A stretch of DNA of 64,000 nt from Urophycis tenuis. Its lineage: Eukaryota; Chordata; Actinopteri; Gadiformes; Phycidae. Positions 1 to 11,798 of this stretch are shown piece after piece. Both the position numbers and the translations under genes were made by a program. The notes under the pieces were generated by a model. That model did no database searches, was not told the DNA's origin, and worked only from the letters and a program-made list of their open reading frames with translations. The stretch's first letter is position 1; the number at the start of each line of letters is the position of its first letter. Location: assembly GCA_036785325.1 (NCBI GenBank), contig JAXIVH010000039.1, positions 102,001-166,000 on the forward strand. The letters are read 5' to 3'.

Positions 1-152
1 CGCCTCCGTGTCGTCCATTAATTTATGTTAATGGGCACCTCGTCGGGCATTATCCCTTACATACTGCAGTTATGGCTTTCAAGGGAAGGAATGTCTTGCG
101 AGGTTCTCAATGCTGTGACAGCTCTCCTTGAAAATCCTGCCGTACAACATAC

Positions 153-1406
153 TGCACGTGTCTCGACGGGAGTCCGAGGCCGCGTTCCCGTCGGCGTTCT
201 CCACCGGGATGTGAGAGTCCTTCTCCATCAGGAAGGTGACCAGCACCGTCTCCAGGAGACTCAGCAGCATCAGGGCGAAGATGACGATGCAGTAGGTGGC
301 TGGGAGGACCACACGGCACACATGCGGGGGGTGACTGAGGAGAAAGCCCTCCGATACCCCCTTTGTGTCTCGGTTAGGGCCGGACCACCGGTAGGGCCTA
401 CCTATGAGGGGAGTTTGGTTGGACATGGAGGGCAGGATCTCGTGGAGGATGAGGAGCAGTACGGAGATGGCCAGCAGCACGGTGACCTTGAAGCCCAGCT
501 TGTCCCCCCGGTGGTCAGATATGAGGAAGGAGGACAGGTCCAGGCACAGGAAGAAGAGGACGGGCAGCAGGAAGTTGATGACATGGAGGAGTGGCCTCCT
601 CTTCATGGAGATCTGGAGGACAAGGTGGTGAGGCTTTGGACAGGCTGACGAAGATGATGGTGGAATTTACCGTCATGTTGTACTTTGTTTGTTTTAATGA
701 CTAACCCTAACCCTTCCTATTTTGTGACAGGATGTAAAAGGTGTGATGCTCTGCTTTGATCAAGAATCAAGGCTTTATGGATTATCTCAGAGAGGTCGGT
801 TGTTGTAGCAAGCTGTAATTGTAACTGGATTTTATATAATATTGTATTTTTGTAACTGTAAAATCCAATATTGCCTTGGGAGAGGGAGTCATGAGGTTTG
901 GGTTTGTTTGAATGCGATCAATAACTAATTGGTTGGCAGTCTACAGATGCTTTGATGTTAATATTGTGGGTTGATTATTTTTTACATTTACATTTAGGGC
1001 ATTTGGCAGACGCTTTTATCCAAAGCGACTTACAAAGAGTACATTTGTCATAAGAAGGTGGAACATTTCATTGCTGCTAATACAGTGAGCAAGCAGCTAG
1101 GACAAGTTTCAACAATTTCAATTGCTAGATTAACCATTGCTAGTATACAACATCTCTGACAAGTGGCAAGTTACAATGAGCGATCAAAGTGCCAAGACAT
1201 ACAACAAATAAGAGCATGACGGTAGGGTTATACAGGGCTCAGATGAACTCTGAACAAGTGGGTCTTGATTATGTTAAAATATATGCGTCTAAAAACAACA
1301 TTCTGCCCTGTTTCTCTTAGCGATGGCGAGAGTGATAACGGACAGACAAGCGATCTCCATTTAGGAATTTAAATCGGATTCACTTCTATTCACACATGTA
1401 TGTATG

Positions 1407-1450
<44 letters not shown>

Positions 1451-1866
1451 GTGTACACGATCTGGTCCCAGCTTTCATGGTCAAAGACAAACGTGAAGTT
1501 GGTGACGGCCAGGCTGAGGAAGTTCCACTCCCCCTGGGTCTGCATCAGCCTGCGGGAAAACTGGGTGACCCGGGATGAGTTGGAGGATGGGAAGAGGCGC
1601 AATTCACTGACTGAGAGAGAGAGAGAGGGAGGGAGAGAGAGAGAGAGGGGGGGGGGGACAGAGGGAGAGAGAGAGACAGACAGACAGGCAGACGGAGTGA
1701 GAGAGAGAGAGGGAGAGAGACAGAGGGAGGGAGTGAGAGAGGGAGGGAGAGAGAGGGGGAGTGTGAGGGAGAGACAGAGAGAGAGACAGATAGAGAGCGA
1801 GGGGGGGAGAGAGAGAGAGAGAGAGAGAGGAGGGGAGAGAGAGACAGAGGGAGGGAGTGAGAGAGA

Positions 1867-1897
<31 letters not shown>

Positions 1898-4800
1898 GAT
1901 AAGAGTGTGGTAAGCACTCTTCTTAAACCCGACCACATCCTACCCATAAAGTGGGTAGGTGGCACATCGACCGCACAGCTGTTAGTGAGTGAAGCCTTTT
2001 GAGGATATCTGTTTCTACCGCGCCGGACTCTCGAGGAGCCATTCTGATTTCAGAGCACTCCCGAGTCACTGTTGACCAATCAGGGCGCCTATTTCACGAC
2101 CGTGAAACGCAGAACGCGTCAAAGACGTAAAAAAAAAAAAAAAACGAAGGGGAGGGAGGCAGCAGACAGGACGTCTGTTTGGTGCTTTGGTTTCCTTCAG
2201 AGACGACCTGAGTTGAGTTGACCTGCCGAAGCTGCGGAGGCCAGAGAGAGAAAGAAGCCTTCGCCGCCCTCACCGCCGTGGATGACGGAGGTGATGGTGA
2301 TGTTGCAGCGCTGCGTGTCGAAGGGGAACTTGTGCATGTCCATCCTGCAGGTGCTCACCACCTTCAGGTCCTCCTCCATGAAGACCCGGCCCTCGTGGGT
2401 CATGGACAGGTACGGGTTGGGCAGGGTCTCCTCACTCTGGGTCCTGGTGTGTGAAACACACACACACGTATGGAACGTGCTCACGCTCACACACACGCAC
2501 ACGCACACACACACACACACACAAGCAGACACGGCACGCGTATATAGGCATACACACAACAGTGCGACAAGTGTCTGGCGTCGTCTCACTCGACACAAAA
2601 TCAGATTACTGTCATACTATCGTTTGTCTCTGAGCACTCAACAGGCACTCTTGTACACACACACCATCGACCAAATGTGACACAAGACTGCCTCTATGTC
2701 CCTGTGTTGTCTGATCACAGACTGAGGACCTCATCTGCATCGTGTAGCTGTGGACGGGCCTTTGTTTGCATTCATTCTTTTTTTTTTTCGGTTCAATTCT
2801 GCCGGCTCACATCTCGAAGATGAAGATGTCGGGTCTCCACAGGAACTCCTTGGGAAGGGAAAGCTTCTTGATCCCGCAGAACCTGGCCGGTTCCCACCAG
2901 ATCCTCTCGTCACTCCAGCTCTGCAGCCGAAAGGGGGGAGCGTGGTGAGATGAAGGTCATTCATCCATTCATGTGTTCATGCGTTCATATGATTTACACA
3001 GGGGTAACCCTCTATGAGGGAGACATCATCCTCATCCGCACGCTGGACATCGCGAGGATGAGGATGGTGGTGTGCAGCTGCCAGAAGCTAAGATGGAGGT
3101 GACAGCGTCATCCTACTTTGATTGTTCTGCAAAAACATGACACACCATTTGAATCCAGATGAGAGGAGAGAAGGTCTGGGCTTTCTCGTTCTGTCAGAAA
3201 ACAAACCACAACATAATAGCATATGGAATAATATCTATTCATAGGATAACAAACATAGAGGCTTTATTAAAACAAGGCAGAGAAACCCTGCTTATATTCT
3301 GCATATGGCTGAAACATTGGTTTCGTGTTGTTGAAGTAATTTTCAGATTCACATAAATTCCACACTCAGACTGTACCATTGTATAAACCTTTTATGATAT
3401 TTACTTTCCATGTCCCTCGACTTCGATGTACGTTGTCAACTGTCAACTGTGAGTGGCTATTACAAGCTTTTTAGAAACATGAAGCCCGCACGGATAGAGA
3501 AGTGAGTCATAAAAGGTGAACGCTCACCACATTGAGGATGGCGCAGAGGATGACGTCCATATGCAGGACCGTAGGGTGAGTGTGGTCCTTCACCGGCCTC
3601 GTTGAACTGTACAGCTCCTTCTTCTGGCTAATGTTCAGGTGGTCCAAAACATCCTGATAGCTGCACACTTTCTGAGCACTAACGTCTTCTCGAATGGAAC
3701 AGGAACAAAACAAGCCTTCAGACATGTTTCACATTTAAGTGACTGTTTATGGCTTTGGTTTTACTGGAAATCCTTTTTTTTTTAATCAATATTAGCAGTC
3801 AATTAACTCCAGAATGATGTTTGATCACAGACTGTTTTACAAATGGGTGATCATAGATAGGGGATCATAAATACATTTACATTTACGTTTAGGGCATTTA
3901 GTAGACGTCCAAAGTTTCAAAATTCAAGATTCAAGTAAACTTTATTGTCAGTTTTCATGAATGTACAGGACATACACAAAAACCGAAATGCCGTTTCCCT
4001 CGATCCCCGGTGCTAGACAGCATGCAAATATAAATATGAATATATAAAAATATAAGTATTAAAAAAAAATAAAAATGCTAAGGTGGTCGCGAGTACCTAG
4101 TAGGAGTGTGCAATTGTAAACAGTAAACAGTGACAGTAAAAAGTGACTTACAAACAGTACATTTGTCCTACATTTGTGGGGTTCAGTGTCTTCCTCATGG
4201 ACACTTTGACATGTGGAGGTGGGGATCGAACCGCCAACCCTCCGGTTAGTGGACGACCCGCTCTACCCACTGAGCTACTGCCGTCCCTAGATAGGTGATC
4301 GTAGATAGGTGATCGTAGATAGGTGATCGTAGATAGGCGATCATAGATGTGTGATCATAGGTGATGGGCTGGAGCTGTCCTTGCAGCCCTGGACCGAACA
4401 ACTCAAAATCTTACTCAATGACACCACCGGGTCCCAGCTCAATGGTCTCGACTTCAATTTTGTTCACTTTTAACGGTCATTTGTTTATCCGTCATAAACC
4501 GAAGCACTGTGGTGTGTGTGCTCAGCAGATTTCTCTTCATTTCAATTTATTAGCTCAACGCAAACATTGGGTGAACATTGGGTGAACATTGGGTGGATGC
4601 CGCCTTTGTGTCTATAATGATTACCCATCAACTTTGACATTTAATTAAGGCCTTTCTTTTGTTACGTCTTTAATCACAAACAGAAACAGGTGCGGGCGAA
4701 AGGCTTCCGTCTAAACTTTCAACAAAGCTGACGGCACTTCATTGTTATTTGCAGTTAAAATTTGTGAGAACGACAACCAATGTAAAATTTAAAATGAACA

Positions 4801-5055
4801 AAACTAAAAGGTGGTCGGCCATCACACAAATTCACGGTGAACAAAATAGACGGTTAGAAACATTTATTCACCATAAACATGATATGTAACACACACACAC
4901 ACACACACACACATGATCACCAGACAGTACCGACCAGACCGTTTCAGAGACGTAAACATTACAGCCAGTGATGTTAACATGATCCAGGAAAGAGCAGTCT
5001 TACCTATGATGAAGAGCAGGCAGAGGAAAACACTGTGCATCTTAGCCCGGGACAT
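153..5055 (-). CDS. 5-HT3/ZACN-like Cys-loop ligand-gated cation channel, copy A (3' end off window)
   Basis: This gene encodes a pentameric ligand-gated ion channel subunit of the plasma membrane. Its exons, in transcript order, are 5055-5004 (start and signal peptide, MSRAKMHSVFLCLLFII), 3688-3528, 3190-3146, 2920-2811, 2443-2274, 1610-1450, 612-402 and 299-153. All junctions are GT-AG and the phases chain without a break. The 45-bp third exon and 110-bp fourth exon match copy B exactly in length. The Cys-loop is visible as C-x13-C around MDMHKFPFDTQR. RRPLLHVINFLLPV begins TM1. TM2 is preceded by GDKLGFKVT, as in cation-selective members, and TPLI leads into TM3. The TM4 exon should lie left of position 1. 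Family assignment to 5-HT3-like receptors comes from sequence. A ZACN relationship is inferred from the neighbouring rnf157. The ligand is unknown. Protein identity across the whole coding part is about that of a recent tandem paralogue. Confidence 0.85.
988..1075. repeat. Teleost SINE-type fragment (conserved tail motif)
   Basis: The words GGCAGACGCTTTTATCC and AAAGCGACTTACAAAG are a very common dispersed motif in fish genomes, generally attributed to SINE-type elements. The same motif recurs in this window near 28340, 46150 and, inverted, near 27610. The exact family was not assigned. Confidence 0.6.
1411..1449. repeat. (CA)n microsatellite fused to a splice donor
   Basis: A pure CA run on the plus strand. 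On the coding strand it reads GTGTGTGTG immediately after the exon ending at 1450, so the first GT of the microsatellite is the donor dinucleotide of channel copy A. Confidence 0.9.
1612..1897. repeat. GA/CT-rich tract forming an intron end (copy A)
   Basis: Nearly 290 bases of GA-rich sequence on the plus strand, with short G runs. On the coding strand it is CT-rich and ends directly at the acceptor of the exon starting at 1610, so it serves as a very long polypyrimidine tract. The orthologous position in copy B has the same structure. Confidence 0.9.
3919..4135. mobile_element. LINE 3'-end fragment
   Basis: The sequence TTCAAGATTCAAGTAAACTT followed by TATTGTC resembles the 3' terminal region of the LINE copies at 54148 and 58021. 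No coding sequence remains. It lies in intron 1 of channel copy A. Confidence 0.55.
4195..4362. repeat. tRNA-like SINE fragment followed by a 15-bp tandem repeat
   Basis: On the minus strand 4208-4287 reads like a tRNA-derived SINE head: GGCAGTAGCTCAGTGG, then GCGGTTCGATCCCC. It is followed at about 4289-4360 by five copies of a 15-bp GATAGGTGATCGTA unit. No cloverleaf good enough for a tRNA gene is visible. Confidence 0.6.
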
Positions 5056-5169
5056 TGATGTGCTGTTGCTGTATTTCGGTCTTGATGGTCAGAGCTCAGC
5101 ATATGCTTCTATACCTCTGACTACGCTCTCTCAGATCTGAGTGTGAGTGTGGACAGTTAGTGCGTGCGC

Positions 5170-5280
5170 ATGTGCGTGTGTGTGTGTCTGTGTGTCTGTG
5201 TGTGTGTGTGTGTGTGGGTGCATGTGCGTGCGTGTGCGTATATGTGTGTGTGTGTTGTGTGTGTGTGTGTGTGTGTGTGT
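5170..5280. repeat. GT microsatellite upstream of channel copy A
   Basis: An interrupted TG/TGTC run of about 110 bases, between the copy A start codon and its conserved upstream block. Confidence 0.9.
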
Positions 5281-5437
5281 TTCCCAGAAACAGAGACCCC
5301 TCCCTTCAAGGTAAATGCCATCCACTGGAGAACGGACAGTGGACCCCGAGGTCAGATCAGAACCATGAGGACACAGGGGAAGTCAGATATCACAGCAAAA
5401 CCTTATTATATTGGGCTGTGGTTTATTGAGGCGCTGT

Positions 5438-5575
5438 GAACGTGATTGGCTTAGCTTCTGAGTGACAGAGGAGGAGGGAGGGTTGTAGTGACAGGATGGA
5501 TATATCAAGACTGAGTCTACTCACACAGCAATAAACACACCAATAGATCAGGACAAACTGCTACGGAGTGTGTGT
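5438..5575 (-). promoter_or_regulatory. Duplicated upstream block of channel copy A
   Basis: About 385 bases upstream of the copy A start codon is a block that recurs upstream of copy B. The shared words are GATTGGCTTAGC, TCTGAGTGAC and GCAATAAACACACCAA. The conserved block contains a CCAAT-type box (ATTGG on the plus strand). It is probably the 5' flank or 5'UTR carried along in the gene duplication. Its role as a promoter is inferred from position only. Confidence 0.45.
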
Positions 5576-5885
5576 CTACATATATCTATACAATAAGTCT
5601 TCCTCAAGTGTCTTTGTACACTTGAGATTTGTAAGAATAATTCTTAATCCAACAAATGCACAAACATGGACATAGCAAACCATATGAGCCTGGATTATTG
5701 TTAATGCATCAAGTTCATTGTTTTTCTGGTTCATTCTAAATATGTAATTGATAAGCAATAGTAAAATGACGACAAAAGGACACATTTTCTCACACAGAGG
5801 GTTTCTGTGTGCCGCACGACACAGAACCCCGGTGGCTGGAGGGCTTTTGCGTGTACAGACATGGATGCAACAGTTATGTACAGAA

Positions 5886-6058
5886 GGAGCCTGCTCTAGG
5901 ACATGTAACCTCCATGTACAGGAGGAGTCTGCTCTAGGACATGTAACCTCCATGTATAGGAGAAGCCTGCTCTAGAACATGTAACCTCCAGGTATTGGAG
6001 GAGCCTGCTCTAGAACATGTAACCTCCAGGCATTGGAGGAGCCTGCTCTAGGACTGCC
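5886..6058. repeat. 38-bp minisatellite abutting the copy B stop codon
   Basis: About five imperfect copies of a unit of roughly 38 bp that contains GGAGCCTGCTCTAGGACATG and AACCTCCATGTACA. The last copy runs into the terminal exon so that CTCTAGGAC overlaps the TAG stop codon of channel copy B on the minus strand. The array therefore forms the start of its 3'UTR. Confidence 0.8.
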
Positions 6059-7920
6059 ACTCCTTGTACATGACGGTTAGAAAGAACAGGGCCACCGCAA
6101 CATAAAACAAGAAGTAAACTACATTGATCCTGTAGGCCAGCCGGGTCCAGTAGCCGGGCCTCCCCTCCTGACGCTGTGTGCTCCACAGCAGGGCGAGGTT
6201 CTTCACCTCCCTCATCTCCTCCAGAACCCTCAGCCACAGGTGGGCGTCGCCCGCCACTGGACCGCTGTCCTCGGCCTGCAGACAGAGACGGCACGTTCTC
6301 AGGACAGGGGGTCTCGTCCCCCTCGGCCCGGGTCAGAAGGCCCGGGTCAGAAGGCCCGGGTCAGCTCCGGGGGGGGGGCGGTGCCGGTCACCTGGGTAGC
6401 CCGGATTCACGGGCGCTTGTCGTTTCCATAACGTAGCATGAAGTGTCAATCATGTCACCCTCAACCATCCATGACGTTTACATTTCCTTTTTGATTCACA
6501 CTTCCACTGCACATAAGTTGTGTGAACATATAGTTTTCGCATATTATATATTTAAGTACATTTTATTTTTATTCAAGAATAAAATTGATTGATTGATTTT
6601 TTTCTTATTGTATCGCTTTTCATTTCTGTTGGTGTCCTGTCTTTTCTGTGAATTATCTTGTCTTACTGAAGCTCTTATTGTCTGTCTTTCTGTCTCTTCT
6701 GCTTCCCAGCTTTCCAGCTGAGCCGAGTGGATGAAGTGAGGAACATGGCAGAGCTCACCTGCACAGCCATTGGAAGAAGATCCCGTGGCGTGTCAGCCCT
6801 CGACCAATCACAGACGCACGCACAGCGAGCACAGCTCTCCTTTGCTGGAAGGTGACAGGGTCATCGGCATGTTCACACGCAAATGAAGATCCAATCTTAT
6901 AAACAGTTACGTTGTCTATTCCAACTTCATGCATTGACAAGAAAGAACAATTGAAAACAATTGACACAAAGTGAAACATCTGGTTCTTGATCCTTCGTCT
7001 CATGCCTACAGGTAGACTATGGATATTGGGATTCGACCCTAGGAACTTCCGACTGAGTGTCAGTCAGTGGCAGTCGGAACACCTTATCCCACCATCTTGA
7101 CTATCTGGCCCCTGTACTTCCTAGACGTTACATCACCTGCTACCCTGCGGGTGGTGTAACGACTGTCTACGTCACTCTGTCCTCACTGCACAGGGGATTC
7201 TTGTGTCAGCCATCTTGTAACTCACAGGGTTCGGGGGAGCTGGGCGAGGTGGCCTTGTACTGCCGCTTGCCTTCCAGGTCCTCAACCGGGATGGCATCCC
7301 TCTCCGGGACCCCTCGCTTCTTGGAGTCCTTCTCCATCAGGAAGGTGACCAGCACCGTCTCCAGGAGACTCAGCAGCATCAGGGCGAAGATGACGATGCA
7401 GTAGGTGGCTGGGAGGACCACACGGCACACGTAAGAACGGAAAGCCCCCCGATATCCCTTTGTGTCTCGGTTAGGGCCGGACCACCGGTAGGGCCTACCT
7501 ATGAGGGGAGTTTGGTCGGACATGGAGGGCAGGATCTCGTTGAGGATGAGGAGCAGTACGGAGATGGCCAGCAGCACGGTGACCTTGAAGCCCAGCTTGT
7601 CCCCCCGGTGGTCAGATATGAGGAAGGAGGACAGGTCCAGGCACAGGAAGAAGAGGACGGGCAGCAGGAAGTTGATGACATGGAGGAGTGGCCTCCTCTT
7701 CATGGAGATCTGGAGGACAAGGTGGTGAAGGGGGTTGGAGTTTAATAACACTACAATACAATAGAAGTACACATAAATAAATGATAACCCCCCCCCCCCC
7801 CCCGCGCGCGGTCTTATAAGGTTCGGGAAACTACTAAACTAAACTAAACACAAACAAAATAAACAAATCAAAGACCAATTATCACAGTACCACTTCCTTC
7901 ACACAGTAGTGAAGGAAGCA

Positions 7921-7995
<75 letters not shown>

Positions 7996-8000
7996 GTGTG

Positions 8001-8036
<36 letters not shown>

Positions 8037-8678
8037 TGTCTGCGTGTGCGTGTGTGCGTCTTTGTATATATGTATGTATGTGTGTGAGAAGTGGTTTGCT
8101 GATTTTGGGCGATGTCTGGCCTACGTCAACATTAAAAAGCCCTTCTTCTCCTGGTCATCCCTCCGTGGATGAGTCTGTGTTTGTTCATCGCGTGTCTCCA
8201 TGGCGCACCGTGTACACAATCTGGTCCCAGCAGCCTTCATCCATGATGAAGGAGCCGTTGGTGACGGACATGTTGAGGAAGTCCCACTCCCCCTGGGTCT
8301 GCATCACCCTGCGGGTGAACTGGGTGACCCGGGATGAGTTGGAGGACGGGAAGAGGCGCAATTCACTGACTGAGAGAGAGAGAGAGGGAGGGAGAGAGAG
8401 AGAGAGGGGGGGGGGAGTGAGAGAGTGAGGGGGGGGAGTGAGAGAGTGAGAGAGAGAGGGGGGGAGAGGGAGAGAGAGAGCGAAGTAGGGGAAGAGAGAG
8501 GGGGAGGGGGGGAGAGAGAGAGGGGGAGAGGGAGAGAGAGAGCGAAGTAGGGGGAGAGAGAGGGGGAGGGGGGGAGAGAGAGGGGGAGAGGGAGAGAGAG
8601 GGGGGAGAGGGGGAGAGGGAGAGAAAGAGAGAAGGAGAGGGAGAGAGAAAGACCGCAGGGGAGAGAGAGGGGGAGAGG

Positions 8679-8711
<33 letters not shown>

Positions 8712-9390
8712 GAGGGAGAGAGAGAGAGAAAGAGCGCAGGGGAGAGAGAGAGAGAGGGGGAGAGAGAGCAGTGGAGAGGGAGAGGAAGCAGGGGAGAGGG
8801 AGAGACAGAGGAACCATTGAGTCAACATGGACTCCAGTGGGTCTGCCGTGGGTAATGTCCACAGTAGTAGCAGTGGTTGAACTTCAGTGCCGCCCTGCTC
8901 CCCGTTCCCTCACCGCTGTGGATGACGGAGATGATGGTGATGTTGCAGCTCTGCGTGTCGAAGGGGAACTTGTGCACGTCCATCTTGCAGGTGCTCACCA
9001 CCTTCAGGTCCTCCTCGAAGGTCACGTTGCCGTCGTAGGAGATGTGGACGTAGGGACTCTTGGACCCTTTGTCCATCTCAGTCCTTGGGGAAGATACACA
9101 CACACACACACACTGTTTATTTAGTAGGTTTAATACATTGAAGAGAAGACACATTCACACACACACAGGTCTTTCGTTGAGATATGTGTGTTATCAAACA
9201 GAAATAGATTGCTAAAATTGTATTTTCCTGCATGTGTGTGTGTGTGTGTGTGTGTGTCTGTGCACACGTGTGTGTGTGTGTGTATCTGTGCATGTGTGTG
9301 TGTGTGTCTGTGTACACATGTGTGTGTGTGTTTCTGTGCACACGTGTGTGTGTGTGTGTATCTGTGCATGTGTGTGTGTGTGTCTGTGTA

Positions 9391-9443
<53 letters not shown>

Positions 9444-9645
9444 CGGTGCACACGTGTGTGTGTGTGTGCGCCGGCTGATTTCAGCCCATCTCCTCACATC
9501 TCGGTGATGAAGAGGTCAGGCCTCCAGAGCATCTCTTTGGGGAGAGAAAGTTCTGTGATCCCGCAGAACCGAGACGGGTCCCAGGAGATGTGTTCATTGT
9601 TCCACTTCTGCGGCGCGGTGAGGGATGCACACACATACACATGCG

Positions 9646-9683
<38 letters not shown>

Positions 9684-10203
9684 GCAGCTTTATGGAGGAA
9701 ATCTACTTGTTCAGAAGCCACGTGATCACATAAATCATTGCTCTGCAAACGACAGACACAATTACTGGTTATGATTTATTCAACTCACCAATTTTATCCA
9801 GATGAACGGAATAAAGGTCTGCGTTTTCTCAATCTGAAATCAATACTAATAGTAATTATTATTATTAATAATGAGGGTTATCATTATTATAATAATTTTT
9901 ATTATCAATGATGTTGATGATTATTATAATAATTATTATCATTGATTATTGATTATATTATTAGTGATTATATTAATATACTATTTTAATACAACCATAA
10001 TTACCATATTACTATATTACTATTTTTCCTATTAATATATAATGCTATAATAATCATTCTTATTATTATAATTCATTGTAATATAATATGGGTATGATAT
10101 AATGATAAAAATTAGAATGATCATTATTATGAATAATATTATTATCATTATTATTGATCAGCACCGCAACATTCTTTAAATGAAATCCTCTATTGCACAC
10201 ACA

Positions 10204-10295
<92 letters not shown>

Positions 10296-11349
10296 AAAAC
10301 TGCCCACTCACCACGGCGAGGATGGCGTACAGGGCTATATCCATCCGCACCACCGTGAGGTGCCTGTGGTCCAGAACCGGCCGCGTGGACGTGAACAGCT
10401 CGTTGCTTCTGGTTAAGTTCAGGTGGTCCAGAATGTCCTGGTAGCTGCACACCTTCTGAGAGCAGCCCGTGCCTGGAGGACACGGCAGAAGAGGAGAACA
10501 TTCCTCTTCCTCTATTGTGGAGAACATCTACGTCTAAATGACGTGACTGAAAATCATACGTTTTGAAAATGATCTTTGAGAACAGGCTGATCAGAAATAT
10601 CTTCCCTTCCTATTCCCCTTATTTGGTTTTTGAGAACATCCTCCATTTAAAAATAAAAAAAAGCCCACCTGAAAATCGTCCTCATGTTCAGAATGTTACA
10701 TAAAGGAACACTAAAGATTTTCAAAATTATGTTGTTGAATTTCAATAGGACAGTTTGGGTTGAGTGATGTTTTAATTGTATTTTAATTTGTCATGATCAC
10801 CTTATTTACACCTTATTAATTAATTTATTTATTTATTTAAATTACACCTTATTTGTTTACATGCTGCATCATGGACAAGGAAAACAAACTGATGAAGCAA
10901 GTGTGAAGACTAAATCTAGACTAAATCTATAGAAGACTAAATCTATAGATTGCGACAGCCTGTGCACACAGAACACGACCGCGTTGTGTTGAGAGAGTGT
11001 AACCTGGGTAAGAAGCAATTCAAACATCACCTCATCAAGTTGACAATTAATATCCTCTGTAAACATTGCCATTATAGCGCAGGCACAATAGCCACGCAGC
11101 CATATGGACATATCACCGTCACAACATTTAATTTATGTACATTTATTTATGTAGATGAAAAGAAAGATTCCAAAATATTTACTACTCCTTATGTGGATTA
11201 AAAATGCAATCTGATGCAACATTTGACTCAGATTTAAGGGTTTAACTGTCTAATCTACAGTATCATGATAGATGGTGATGCTCTCCTCCCTTCTCTGAGA
11301 ATGATTCACCTGCTCCAGACCCTTCTGGACCTGATCTCTGACCTACCCA

Positions 11350-11390
<41 letters not shown>

Positions 11391-11534
11391 CCACGACTAG
11401 GAGAACACTCCGGCACACAGAACTGGAGGTACTGCCCCACTCATCATCATCATCATCACACTGCTGCTGCTCTGAAATACTCAAAACAACTCACCTGGGA
11501 GGAAGACGAGGAGCAGCACGAGGAGGAACGCCAT
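6048..11534 (-). CDS. 5-HT3/ZACN-like Cys-loop ligand-gated cation channel, copy B
   Basis: This is the tandem paralogue of copy A, shifted by about 6.5 kb, and it is complete. Its exons are 11534-11495 (MAFLLVLLLVFLPG signal peptide), 10472-10312, 9833-9789, 9607-9498, 9083-8914, 8369-8209, 7709-7499, 7408-7226 and a last exon ending at stop 6048. The extracellular part has the loop-A WxPD-like motif (LWRPD) and the Cys-loop with FPFDTQSC. TM1 to TM3 lie in the 7709-7499 and 7408-7226 exons. TM4 (YRINVVYFLFYVAVALFFLTV) precedes the terminal KEWQS. The predicted protein is about 429 residues, normal for the family. Only the last junction is awkward. The TM3 exon ends in phase 1, but the best-looking acceptor (exon start 6275) is phase 0, and a weaker AG (exon start 6256) restores frame. 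The ligand cannot be read from sequence. Confidence 0.87.
7925..8062. repeat. GT/TGCG microsatellite in channel copy B intron
   Basis: A pure GT run of about 65 bases, followed by GCGT tetranucleotides. It lies between the TM1-TM2 exon and the preceding exon. A short poly-C run is at about 7788-7803. Confidence 0.9.
8370..8812. repeat. GA/CT-rich tract filling an intron (copy B)
   Basis: About 440 bases of GA-rich sequence with G runs fill most of the intron between exons 9083-8914 and 8369-8209. On the coding strand it is pure pyrimidine and abuts the acceptor at 8370-8371. An internal unit of about 68 bp containing GCGAAGTAGGGG is repeated at least twice. Confidence 0.9.
9232..9468. repeat. 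Compound GT minisatellite
   Basis: GT runs are interrupted regularly by CTGTGCACACG, CTGTGCATG and CTGTACACATG, giving a higher-order unit of about 65 bp. It ends about 30 bases from the exon that stops at 9498. Confidence 0.85.
9838..10292. repeat. AT-rich trinucleotide region and (CA)n run in copy B intron 2
   Basis: Positions 9838-10165 are an ATT/ATA-rich simple sequence. Positions 10197-10292 are an almost pure CA run of about 95 bases that ends about 20 bases before the exon at 10312. Confidence 0.85.
11351..11388. repeat. Poly-G run of 38
   Basis: An uninterrupted run of 38 guanines in intron 1 of channel copy B. Such a run can form G-quadruplex and its assembled length is uncertain. 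Confidence 0.9.
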
Positions 11535-11798
11535 TGTCCCCGCTAGGTCAGGGGTTGCGTGTGAGGAACAACCAGCGTGTGTCCATGCGTGGTGTCCCCG
11601 TCCTTCGGGCGTGGCCGTCTGATTGGTCAACAGCCGGGCCCCGAGGCATGGCGCCGCCCGAGGCAGACCGCAATTGGTCAACAGCCGGGCCCGGCAGGCC
11701 GCCGCGACTGCTGATTGGTCACCGAGGATCAAGGTGGGTGAGGAGGGCGGGATGTTGTTAAGTTGGTTTTAATTTTGTTTAGTGGGACCGGTGAGAAT

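Noticed and set aside
2996..3110. Possible extra exon in channel copy A intron (GAGGATGAGGATGG region)
   Set aside because: The exons on either side join in phase without it, and copy B has no counterpart.
4208..4287. Possible tRNA gene
   Set aside because: Box A and B-like words are present, but arms do not pair into a cloverleaf and the context is a SINE.
8185..8862. Long Ser-Leu-Pro frames over GA/CT tracts (also 1390-1965, 15352-15982)
   Set aside because: They read through pyrimidine tracts. Only the short exon parts at their ends are real.
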